A DNA stretch of 25,598 nucleotides from JBDGRJ01 sp042218065 (lineage in GTDB: Bacteria; Patescibacteriota; Patescibacteriia; Magasanikbacterales; UBA922). Position numbers and translations under genes: made by a program. The stretch lies in assembly GCA_042218065.1 (NCBI GenBank), contig JBDGRL010000036.1, positions 1 through 25,598 of the forward strand. The letters are read 5' to 3'. Below the pieces are notes generated by a model that was not told the origin of the DNA, made no database searches, and was given only the letters and a program-made list of their open reading frames with translations. Shown here piece by piece: positions 7,248 through 14,148 of the stretch. Every line of letters starts with the position of its first letter. Position 1 is the stretch's first letter.

Positions 7248-9377
7248 TTGGCAGATACTATAGATGATTTGATTGACAACATCTCCGATCTTTACCACGA
7301 GGAAAAGATAGATGAAGCAGATGAGATAATCTTACCTCCTGGAGAAGTAGAGATAGAGCCAGGAGAGCAGAACTGGGAACAGAGAGACGTAATTCCAAGA
7401 ACAGATTACGTGAGACAAGTACTGTCTGATCTGGGAATAAGTAATTATGAGTTGATTATCGGACAAGAACCTACAGCTAATATGGTTAGAAATGAGCCTT
7501 ACCAGTGTTTTATCCTGCCTGATCAAAACAAGCTCGTATTCGTAAACGATGAAGAACACGAAGCTACTTTTGTAGTTTATGAGTTCGATCCAGAGCAAGA
7601 GGATATAGAGTCAACTTTCAGAATGGACAAACAAGAACTACAACAAGATGAACACCCAACAAATAGGATCAAGTACTACGGAGAAGATCATTACAAACAA
7701 AAGGTTAAACAAGCCCTCTTAAAAAGTGGAGGAGAGATAAGAGAGGAACAAGCATCTACAAATACTGAATCAGAGGACAGCTATTCTAGAGAAGCTTCGA
7801 AAGAACAAGCCTCGACGCAAAAAGAACAAACTTCGAAAAATATAGAATCAGAAAGGGATAGTCCTGGAGAAGTAACAGAAGAAAACTTAGACCAACCCTT
7901 AGATAGTGGAAATTCTAAATATTATACAGTACCGGGGTTAGCAAAATTTATAAGTAAGCCTTCTAGAACTGTAGGAAAGAAGAAAGAAGATTTAAAAGAA
8001 GACCTGGACGAAGACGAGTATGGTGAGTATTTTCATACAGACAAGCACCCTATAGTTGGTAGAGAGATGGATTTTATGACAAGAAAATGTGCTTTAGAAA
8101 TAAAAAAAGAGCTAGAATCCGAAGTAACAGAACAGAACCTTAATCAACCTTTAGAGAGTGAGGATGCAAAGTATTATACAGCTCCAGGTTTAAGTAAATA
8201 TGTGAATAAGTGGGAGGGGACTGTACGCAAGAAAGAAGCAGAAATAAAAGAAGACCTGGACGAAGACGAGTATGGTGAGTATTTTCATACAGACAAGCAC
8301 CCTATAGTTGGTAGAGAGATGGATTTTATGACAAGAAAATGTGCTTTAGAAATAAAAAAAGAGCTAGAATCCGAAGTAACAGAACAGAACCTTAATCAAC
8401 CTTTAGAGAGTGATGATGCAAAGTATTATACCAACAAAGGGGGTTTGGCTGAGGAGTTGGATTTTAGTAAAACCACTATTGCTGAAAAAGCACAAGAAAT
8501 AAAGCAAGATTTAGATGAAGATGAATATGAGGAATATTTTTATAAAGCTCCCCACCCCACTGCAGGTGGAGAAATGCATTTTATAACAAAAAAATGTGCT
8601 TTAAAGATTAAAGAAGAGCTTGAGTCTTCAGTATCAGGAGACAAGTTAAATCAACCACTGGAAGGCGAAAACGCCAAGTATTACACCCAAAGAGGTTTAG
8701 CGAGAGTAATAAATTCTAGTAAGAAAGCTATAAAACCTGTATTAGAAAATCTGAAAGATGAATTAAGTGATGACCAGCAGGGAGAATATTTTTGTACAGA
8801 CAGGCATCCAAAGACAGGTAAAGAAACAGAATTTTTAACAAAAAAGTGTGCTTTAAGAGTTAAAGAAGAGCTAGAATCCGAAGTAACAGAACAGAACCTT
8901 AATCAACCCTTAGAGAGTGAAGATGCAAAATACTATACAGCTCCAGGTTTAAGTAAATATGTGAATAAGGGGGAGGGAACTGTACGCAAGAAAGAAGCAG
9001 AAATAAAAGAAGACCTGGACGAAGACGAGTATGGTGAGTATTTTCATACAGACAAGCACCCTATAGTTGGTAGAGAGATGGATTTTATGACAAGAAAATG
9101 TGCTTTAGAAATAAAAAAAGAGCTAGAATCCGAAGTAACAGAACAGAACCTTAATCAACCTTTAGAGAGTGATGATGCAGAATATTATACAGTTTCAGGG
9201 CTCGAGGAGTACGTAGATAAAACTGAGACCCCAATACGTGATAGAATAAAAGATTTAAAAGAAGAATTAAGTGAAGAGGAGTATAGCGAATATTTTTATT
9301 CAGATACTCAACCTACTGGAGGCAAAATAGAATATCTAACGAAAAAGTGTGCCTTAGAAATTAAAAACAGATTATAA
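7248..9377 (+). CDS. 709-aa protein with six tandem 84-aa winged-helix-like repeats
   Basis: The only available start is a TTG at 7248 without a good ribosome site, consistent with this being the distal part of the split gene. An N-terminal domain (about residues 1-165) contains YELIIGQEPTANMVRNEPY, LVFVNDEEHEATFVVYEFD and a C-terminal KQKVKQALLKSG; I recall similar hypothetical proteins from CPR genomes but cannot verify this. A low-complexity linker (about 166-205) rich in S, E, Q and T follows. Six repeats fill residues 208-709: each has NQPLES, KYYT, a short helix-turn-helix-like stretch (GLSKYVNKGEGTVRKKEAEI), an acidic helix, GEYF, a hairpin-like turn, and a final helix LTKKCALEIKEELE. 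This pattern suggests small winged-helix domains, possibly DNA-binding, though the charge is very acidic. Cytoplasmic; function unknown. Confidence 0.8.
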   Translation: MADTIDDLIDNISDLYHEEKIDEADEIILPPGEVEIEPGEQNWEQRDVIPRTDYVRQVLSDLGISNYELIIGQEPTANMVRNEPYQCFILPDQNKLVFVNDEEHEATFVVYEFDPEQEDIESTFRMDKQELQQDEHPTNRIKYYGEDHYKQKVKQALLKSGGEIREEQASTNTESEDSYSREASKEQASTQKEQTSKNIESERDSPGEVTEENLDQPLDSGNSKYYTVPGLAKFISKPSRTVGKKKEDLKEDLDEDEYGEYFHTDKHPIVGREMDFMTRKCALEIKKELESEVTEQNLNQPLESEDAKYYTAPGLSKYVNKWEGTVRKKEAEIKEDLDEDEYGEYFHTDKHPIVGREMDFMTRKCALEIKKELESEVTEQNLNQPLESDDAKYYTNKGGLAEELDFSKTTIAEKAQEIKQDLDEDEYEEYFYKAPHPTAGGEMHFITKKCALKIKEELESSVSGDKLNQPLEGENAKYYTQRGLARVINSSKKAIKPVLENLKDELSDDQQGEYFCTDRHPKTGKETEFLTKKCALRVKEELESEVTEQNLNQPLESEDAKYYTAPGLSKYVNKGEGTVRKKEAEIKEDLDEDEYGEYFHTDKHPIVGREMDFMTRKCALEIKKELESEVTEQNLNQPLESDDAEYYTVSGLEEYVDKTETPIRDRIKDLKEELSEEEYSEYFYSDTQPTGGKIEYLTKKCALEIKNRL
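7869..9374 (+). repeat. six tandem 252-bp coding repeats
   Basis: Repeat units start at 7869, 8121, 8373, 8628 (after one 255-bp unit), 8880 and 9132. Units 2 and 5 are nearly identical in DNA across the whole unit. A long block (from GACCTGGACGAAGACGAG through the next unit's start) occurs almost unchanged three times, beginning near 8000, 8252 and 9012. Units 3, 4 and 6 are diverged. The mixture of old and fresh copies suggests gene conversion or segmental duplication inside the array. Confidence 0.93.
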
Positions 9378-9427
9378 AAATTATTATATTCCTTTGCGAC
9401 TAAAGCTCTTTTTCGTTAGTGACGAAA

Positions 9428-9473
9428 TTGCTAATTAAAAGGAAATAAAAATAATTTTACCTTAAATTAGCAA
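9428..9473. repeat. inverted repeat beside the right attachment site
   Basis: TTGCTAATT (9428-9436) and AATTAGCAA (9465-9473) form a perfect 9-bp inverted repeat, ending 4 bp before the 46-bp attachment block. It sits where recombinase arm sites or a weak terminator for the tRNA transcript could lie. It lies between the end of the repeat-protein gene (9377) and the tRNA. Confidence 0.5.
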
Positions 9474-9479
9474 AAATTG

Positions 9480-9552
9480 CTCCCCCGCCTGGGATCGAAC
9501 CAGGAACCTCCACATTAACAGTGTGGCGTTCTACCAGTTGAACTACAGGGGA
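9480..9552 (-). tRNA. tRNA-Asn (GTT)
   Basis: A 73-nt cloverleaf reading leftward. Acceptor TCCCCTG pairs with CGGGGGA; D stem GTTC/GAAC; anticodon stem CCACA/TGTGG with loop CTGTTAA, anticodon GTT; T arm CCTGG-TTCGATC-CCAGG; discriminator G. CCA is not encoded (CAA follows), so it must be added after transcription. The 3' half (9477-9522) is the attachment block of the integrated element, which begins directly 3' of this gene and preserves the tRNA. Confidence 0.97.
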
Positions 9553-9562
9553 ATACACCTCT

Positions 9563-9591
9563 ATATTAAAACCTATATCAAACTCTGTCAA
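9563..9591 (-). promoter_or_regulatory. sigma-70-type promoter for tRNA-Asn
   Basis: On the minus strand TTGACA (9586-9591), a 17-base spacer, then TAATAT (9563-9568). Transcription would start around 9555-9557, a few bases before the mature 5' end at 9552. It lies between the recO stop and the tRNA, so the tRNA has its own promoter outside the integrated element. Confidence 0.8.
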
Positions 9592-9594
9592 TAT

Positions 9595-10269
9595 TCACTT
9601 TATAATTTTTCTCCAGTCCGGTAATTTTTGTTCTAAATGATAATCTCCAAACTGATATATGATATCATGCATCTGAGCGTCTAGACTACATTCAGCTGAT
9701 TTTTGGAAATCAAACTTCAGAGCTCGACGGAGTTTTTCAGCAGTTTCCTCATTACACCTTATGATATGATCTCCATTTTGAGATTTAAAACAACCCTTTT
9801 TTAAAGAAAAACCTGATATATGATCAATCAAAGATAGATCTGGCTTAAACCCCAATATAGAAAAAAGCTGTAATACAAAAGCATCTACCACAAATGGATT
9901 CAAAGAATTTTTTTGAAGAAACAACAAATAAGAAAGCAGTAGCTTAAAAACTCTTGAATTCTTTTCACTTATCTGAGTTAATTTATCTATCAATTTTACA
10001 GAATAATCAGCTATTAGTCCTTTTTTAGTATTTTTTCTAAGTTCAGGAAAATATTTTACACTATCTAATTTGGTAACTCGATCCCAGCTTTTTCCCTGTG
10101 CCGAGTACACTTCTAATAAAGAAAAAGGCTCCAAAAGATAAGAGTTTTTGCTTTTAATTTTTTTAGTAGATTTAGCTAAAAATTCAATTTTTCCCTTCTC
10201 TTCAGAAAAGAAAGTAATTATCTCATCAGTATCATTATGATCTCTTTTTTTTAACACAAAAGCCAACAT
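9595..10269 (-). CDS. recO: DNA repair protein RecO
   Basis: A 224-aa protein. RecO anneals complementary strands and, with RecR, loads RecA onto SSB-coated DNA in recombinational repair. The N-terminal OB-fold is visible (about 1-80: AFVLKKRDHNDTDEIITFFS, KGKIEFLAKSTKKIKS), followed by the helical domain (IADYSVKLIDKLTQ, PFVVDAFVLQLFSILGF). The usual four-cysteine zinc site is not intact: only two cysteines remain in the C-terminal part (KKGCFKSQNGDHIIRCNEE). It starts 5 bp after ruvX, last in the adk-map-ruvX-recO run. Stop codon is TGA. Confidence 0.85.
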   Translation of the reverse strand: MLAFVLKKRDHNDTDEIITFFSEEKGKIEFLAKSTKKIKSKNSYLLEPFSLLEVYSAQGKSWDRVTKLDSVKYFPELRKNTKKGLIADYSVKLIDKLTQISEKNSRVFKLLLSYLLFLQKNSLNPFVVDAFVLQLFSILGFKPDLSLIDHISGFSLKKGCFKSQNGDHIIRCNEETAEKLRRALKFDFQKSAECSLDAQMHDIIYQFGDYHLEQKLPDWRKIIK

Positions 10270-10274
10270 AATGA

Positions 10275-10649
10275 CTACCCTAAATAAGTATCTAGAATCA
10301 ACATAGCTGACTTTTCATCCTTGCCGGCTTCTCCACCCATACTTTTAGCTTCTTGAGTAGTAAATCTTTCGTCAATAAAATGAAACTCTGCATCCACTTC
10401 TTTTTTTAATTCATCTATGAACTCCCTTACTTCTTTGCTCTTGGCTGTCCCACCACCATCTGTTGATAAAGGTAAACCTACAGCTATTTCTGATATTCCT
10501 TGGTCTTTAACAATACTAGATAATTGCTTTAATTTTTCCTCATCTGAGTCTGACTCTATAGTTTTATATGGTACTGCTATTTGCAGATCTTCATCAGCTC
10601 TAGCCAATCCAACTCTTTTTGATCCGTAGTCAATTCCTAAATATCTCAT
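10275..10649 (-). CDS. ruvX: RuvX/YqgF, putative Holliday-junction resolvase-like nuclease
   Basis: A 124-aa RNase H-fold protein of the RuvX/YqgF family, linked in other bacteria to pre-16S rRNA 5'-end processing and to Holliday-junction resolution. The family motif MRYLGIDYGSKRVGLA carries D7; FIDERFTTQEA (D93/E94) and the C-terminal DEKSAMLILDTYLG (D120) supply the other acidic residues. IAVGLPLSTDG matches the usual GLP block. Its ATG overlaps the map stop by 4 bp (10646-10649), so translation is probably coupled. Followed 5 bp later by recO. Confidence 0.93.
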   Translation of the reverse strand: MRYLGIDYGSKRVGLARADEDLQIAVPYKTIESDSDEEKLKQLSSIVKDQGISEIAVGLPLSTDGGGTAKSKEVREFIDELKKEVDAEFHFIDERFTTQEAKSMGGEAGKDEKSAMLILDTYLG

Positions 10650-11485
10650 AATATTTCTTCACCTTCCCTCTTGGTAGCAATTACTGGACCGTCCGACTCT
10701 ACAATTATAGTGTGCTCAAAATGAGCTGACAAACTACCGTCTTCTGTGACAATGCTCCATTCATTATCTCCGGTAGTTACCTCATGATTACCGCTTACTG
10801 TAAGCATAGGCTCGATCGCTATGACAGCCCCTTCTTTAAGTTCTTGCTCCTCTGCTTGCTTTGTGTGAAAATTAAATACGTTTGGTTCTTCATGTATTTT
10901 ATGACCGACTCCATGACCACAAAGCCTTCTAACTATACCAAATCCTTTAGGTTTAACTATTTCCTCGACCGTTTTTCCTATCTCAGCAACAGCATTACCA
11001 ACTCTAGCTTTATCTATTGCTTTGTAAAGCGCTTTTTGCGTAGTATTAAGAAGTTCTTTGGCTTTCTTATCCTCATTTTCTCCAATAATCTTACTAAAAG
11101 CCGTATCGGTGATATATCCTCCGTGTTCAGAATGAGGGTTAACTATATGTTGACTACTGTCTTCTACTGGCCACTCCATACCAACATCTATCGAAACCAA
11201 ATCTCCTTCTTGCAGTTCATAATCATCTGCAAATCCATGAACCACCTCTTCATTAACGGAAGCACAAATAGCATGAGGGAACGGTTTTTTACTAAGATCC
11301 GGCTGGTATCCTTTGAACACCGGACTACCTCCTGCTTCTATAATCCTGGATTCTACTTCTTTATCTATATCGGATAGATTTACCCCCGGTTCTAAATCTT
11401 GCTGAATATCAGCTAAGATCTCCCCCACTATCTTTCCACCTTCTTTAATGATTTTTCGCTCTTCTTCACTTTTTATATACGGCAT
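10646..11485 (-). CDS. map: methionine aminopeptidase
   Basis: A 279-aa type I methionine aminopeptidase that removes the initiator methionine from new proteins using two divalent metals. All five metal ligands are visible: D100 (VSIDVG), D127 (YITDTAF), H191 (CGHGVGH), E225 (IAIEPML) and E257 (HFEHTI); H83 is the conserved substrate histidine. Between the first two aspartates there are 27 residues rather than the usual 11, an insertion of about 16 residues (around EWPVEDSSQHIVNPHSEHG). It starts 13 bp after adk and overlaps ruvX, so it is an operon member. No N-terminal zinc-finger extension. Confidence 0.97.
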   Translation of the reverse strand: MPYIKSEEERKIIKEGGKIVGEILADIQQDLEPGVNLSDIDKEVESRIIEAGGSPVFKGYQPDLSKKPFPHAICASVNEEVVHGFADDYELQEGDLVSIDVGMEWPVEDSSQHIVNPHSEHGGYITDTAFSKIIGENEDKKAKELLNTTQKALYKAIDKARVGNAVAEIGKTVEEIVKPKGFGIVRRLCGHGVGHKIHEEPNVFNFHTKQAEEQELKEGAVIAIEPMLTVSGNHEVTTGDNEWSIVTEDGSLSAHFEHTIIVESDGPVIATKREGEEIL

Positions 11486-11498
11486 TAAGTAGTAATTT

Positions 11499-12083
11499 TT
11501 AATAACCTAACACCTCTTCAATACTCGACTCTACCCCTTCAATGGGCTGGTCACCGTCTACAGTTTCTAAAACCCCTAAGGACTCATAATAGTTTAGTAT
11601 AGGTTTTAATGCATCTTGTCCTTGTTCTTTCATCCTTTGTTTTATAATCTCTTCAGTATCATCATCTCTGCCACTAGTTTCACCTCTTTCTTTTAGTCTC
11701 TCGATAGCTTCTTCTTCTGGAACTCTAATTTCTAAAGCTAACACTTCTTCTTGCAAATTTTGGCTTCGAAAAAACTTTTGGTAACTTTTAGCTTGGTCTA
11801 AAGTTCTAATAGCACCATCTAAAACTACACCATCTTTCTCTTCTAAAGCTTCTTGTATTTTAGGAAAAGCTAACTTGTATACATACTTATCGGGAACCAC
11901 CCTTCCTTGGTCCATATATTTTTTAATTTCATTAAAATCTTCTTCTGAGATGCTGTCTTTGTCTAAATCTCTAAACAGGTCACCTGTTGAAATATGTTCA
12001 TAATCATGTTTTTCAGCAATTTTTTCAGCTTGTGTTCCTTTTCCACTCCCTGGAACTCCAAGTAAAATTATAATTTGCTTCAT
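11499..12083 (-). CDS. adk: adenylate kinase
   Basis: A 194-aa enzyme that interconverts ATP + AMP with 2 ADP in the cytoplasm. P-loop GVPGSGKGT at residues 9-17; AMP-site ISTGDLFR (31-38) and GRVVPD (60-65); R93 in DGAIRTLDQA, where most family members have DGFPRT; LID-region arginines in GRDDDTEEIIKQRM. The LID is the short form, without a zinc-binding insert. It follows secY and the structured RNA, as in the common secY-adk-map order. Ends in EEVLGY. Confidence 0.97.
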   Translation of the reverse strand: MKQIIILLGVPGSGKGTQAEKIAEKHDYEHISTGDLFRDLDKDSISEEDFNEIKKYMDQGRVVPDKYVYKLAFPKIQEALEEKDGVVLDGAIRTLDQAKSYQKFFRSQNLQEEVLALEIRVPEEEAIERLKERGETSGRDDDTEEIIKQRMKEQGQDALKPILNYYESLGVLETVDGDQPIEGVESSIEEVLGY

Positions 12084-12224
12084 TTGGTGAAATTAATTTA
12101 ATTGAAACAGACTTATTATATCAAAAATAAACAAACAGATGCCACCAACCGTTTCAGTAACAATTTTTTGTGGTCTAATATGCAAACAGGGCCAAAATAT
12201 TCTATCTATAATAAAACTGAGAGA

Positions 12225-12369
12225 TTTAATTTATCTGTCCTTGTCTACGGGTTTAATCATCGGAACGGGTATGGTCCAGCTCGCTAACGAGCTGGAAGCG
12301 TAGATGATTACCTCGGAGTCGCCACGCCGGGGCGACGAGAATGAGTACGACAAAAATAGATAAATTAAA
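12225..12369 (-). ncRNA. structured RNA candidate between secY and adk, class unknown
   Basis: About 145 nt, much more GC-rich inside than its surroundings. Outer arms TTTAATTTATCT (12225-12236) and AGATAAATTAAA (12358-12369) pair perfectly over 12 bp. Inside, TTGTCTAC pairs with GTACGACAA (one bulged C). This closes a three-way junction. One arm is TAATCATC/GATGATTA, an asymmetric internal loop, then TCCAGCTCG-CTAA-CGAGCTGGA. The other is CTC/GAG with GTCGCC/GGCGAC. The secY stop is 4 bases from one end, so on the minus strand the RNA would be part of the secY-adk transcript; orientation is not proven. It matches none of the RNA classes I can recall (tRNA, 5S, SRP, 6S, tmRNA, common riboswitches). 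A small palindromic mobile element is an alternative. Confidence 0.65.
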
Positions 12370-12373
12370 CCCT

Positions 12374-13648
12374 CTAAATCTGCTCGTACTCATGCAAAGT
12401 AAGCTGAGCTTTTATTTTCTTTGCAACTCGGATCGCAACTTGTACTACAATTAATAGACTGGTACCACCAATAGCAAGAGTTTGGGAGCCGGTGAAAGCC
12501 TGCATTATCAAAGGGAGAATAGCTATTAACCCTAAAAACAGAGCACCTGAAAATACTAGTCGATTCATAGTTTTAGCAATGTATTTTTCAGTCGGCTTAC
12601 CAGGTCTTACACCAGGGATAAATGCGCCTTGTTTTTGTAAGTTCTCTGCAATATCCTTTGGGTGAAAAATTATAGCAGTATAGAAGTAAGTAAAACCAAA
12701 AACTAAAATGAAGTAAATTATACCGTAAAAAAGTTGATTTTGAAATATATTGACTATAAACTGAGCAAAACTACCAATAAACCCAGGATAATCTACAAAC
12801 ATCTGTCCTACTGTAGGAGGGAATAAAACAATGGAAATCGCAAAAATTATAGGAATTACACCTGCGGTATTAACTTTTAGCGGCAAGTAATTTTTCGGTC
12901 CTGCTTCTCCCTCCGGTCCTCTAGCCTGGCTCGCGTAATTTATAGGAATATTCCTTTGTCCTTGAGTAATAAATACTACCCCGACTATAGTAATTATCGC
13001 TACCACCAAAAACATCACATAAATATTTAAATCAGCTGGATTGTAGTTTATAATTGCATCTTTTACGGCCTGAGGAGCTGAAGCAATAATACCAGCAAAA
13101 ATTAGTAATGAAATTCCGTTTCCAATATTTTTTTCTGAAATAAGCTCTCCGATCCACATCAAAAACATGGTACCAGAAGCAGCTATCACAGCCATACCCA
13201 GCATGCTAAAAACACCCGTAGTAGTCACAATACCTTGACCGCTCCGAGATAACATTTGTATGAAACCAAAAGCTTGTATCAAAGCCAAAGGCAGAGTAGC
13301 AAAACGTGTATACATATTTATCTTCTTCTGCCCTTGTTCTCCTTCTTCTTTCTGGAGTTTCTCTAAAGCTGGTACAGTTTTTTGCAGCATCTGAAAAATA
13401 ATAGAAGCAGTAATATAAGGAGCCACACCAAGCATAGCTACAGAAAAGTTCTCTACCGTGCCTCCGGAGAACATATTCAACAAACCAAAAATTTGATTGC
13501 TTTGAAGAAAATTAGACAAAGCTTGGGTATTCACTCCAGGAATAGGAATATGAGCTACAGCTCTAAATATCAACAGCATTGCTAAAATAAAAAGGATTTT
13601 ATTCCTTATATCTTCAATTTTCCAAACCTTCTTAATTGTTTCCAACAT
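12374..13648 (-). CDS. secY: preprotein translocase subunit SecY
   Basis: A 424-aa inner-membrane channel protein of the Sec translocon, working with SecE, SecG and SecA. About ten hydrophobic helices are visible. The N-terminus has FRAVAHIPIPGVN and LLNMFSGGTVENFSVAMLGVAPYITASIIFQML (helices 1-2 with the plug region between); ISEKNIGNGISLLIFAGI and RNIPINYASQ are typical; the cytoplasmic loop GAFIPGVRPGKPTEKYI carries the conserved arginine region. The gene follows rplO by 25 bp. Its last codons (ATGAGTACGA on the minus strand) are complementary to a segment of the downstream structured RNA. Confidence 0.98.
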   Translation of the reverse strand: MLETIKKVWKIEDIRNKILFILAMLLIFRAVAHIPIPGVNTQALSNFLQSNQIFGLLNMFSGGTVENFSVAMLGVAPYITASIIFQMLQKTVPALEKLQKEEGEQGQKKINMYTRFATLPLALIQAFGFIQMLSRSGQGIVTTTGVFSMLGMAVIAASGTMFLMWIGELISEKNIGNGISLLIFAGIIASAPQAVKDAIINYNPADLNIYVMFLVVAIITIVGVVFITQGQRNIPINYASQARGPEGEAGPKNYLPLKVNTAGVIPIIFAISIVLFPPTVGQMFVDYPGFIGSFAQFIVNIFQNQLFYGIIYFILVFGFTYFYTAIIFHPKDIAENLQKQGAFIPGVRPGKPTEKYIAKTMNRLVFSGALFLGLIAILPLIMQAFTGSQTLAIGGTSLLIVVQVAIRVAKKIKAQLTLHEYEQI

Positions 13649-13673
13649 GAAATGAAGTCTTAGCGAACAGAAT

Positions 13674-14120
13674 TTACTCTGAAACTATCTCTCCTCCGGC
13701 TTGCTTAATTTTCTTTTTTGCTTTAGAGCTAAAATCACAGTCTTTCACAGTGACAGACACATTTATTTCTCCTTTAGCTAGAATTTTAACTCCATTCTTG
13801 GGCTGAGACACAAGCCCTTTTTCTTTTAGTGCCCATGGTGTAATTTCATCTCCATCCTCAAATTTGGTATCAATCACATTCACATTTACTACTTCTGTGT
13901 CTGGGTTAGGACTTGTAAATCCGCCCAGCTTTGGTAGTCTCATTATATCATCCTTCATGCCAATATATAGAGTACCTGATTTGCCTCCAGCTCTTGCTCT
14001 TTGTCCTTTAATGCCACGACCACAATATACACCTTTACCAGAACTTTCGCCTCTGCCTACTCGGTCAGCATCTTTTTTCGAACCTTCTTTTGGTTTTACT
14101 GTATGTGCTCGTAAAGACAT
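13674..14120 (-). CDS. rplO: 50S ribosomal protein L15
   Basis: A 148-aa large-subunit protein. The N-terminus has the L15 pattern (RVGRGESSGKG...GRGIKGQRARAGG), followed by GGFTSPNP and a C-terminal KKKIKQAGGEIVSE. It starts 28 bp after the rpsE stop, leaving no room for rpmD (L30), which normally sits between rpsE and rplO. Followed by secY. Confidence 0.98.
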   Translation of the reverse strand: MSLRAHTVKPKEGSKKDADRVGRGESSGKGVYCGRGIKGQRARAGGKSGTLYIGMKDDIMRLPKLGGFTSPNPDTEVVNVNVIDTKFEDGDEITPWALKEKGLVSQPKNGVKILAKGEINVSVTVKDCDFSSKAKKKIKQAGGEIVSE

Positions 14121-14148
14121 AATATTTTGTTAATTCCTTTCTTTTTTA

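Larger units (their letters stand above)
1262..9522. mobile_element. tRNA-Asn-integrated element with tyrosine recombinase, about 8.2 kb
   Basis: The 46-bp block 1262-1307 matches 9477-9522 with one mismatch (T1297 against A9512). At the right end the block is the 3' half of an intact tRNA-Asn. At the left end the tRNA-like sequence stops abruptly after the anticodon loop. This is the geometry left by integration into a tRNA 3' end: the tRNA is rebuilt at one end and a 3' fragment remains at the other, with the element on the tRNA's 3' side. A tyrosine recombinase gene begins 150 bp inside the fragment end. Cargo: solenoid protein (2384-4918), TPR protein (5286-6890) and a split gene with tandem repeats (6921-9377). 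I see no replication, conjugation, phage-structural or restriction gene, so it may be a satellite-like or mobilisable island. Confidence 0.85.

Noticed and set aside
7869..9374. CRISPR array or non-coding satellite
   Set aside because: The 252-bp period is in frame and encodes a conserved domain; no short repeats with unique spacers are present anywhere in the window.
6921..9377. Stop-codon reassignment as the explanation for the split gene
   Set aside because: The interrupting codon is TAA, which also ends many intact genes here; TGA also serves as a stop (recO).
12225..12369. 5S rRNA or SRP RNA at the secY-adk gap
   Set aside because: The minus strand has a faint 5S-like stretch (CCATACCCG...GATTAAAC), but the order of helices is wrong and there is no loop-E or SRP tetraloop motif.
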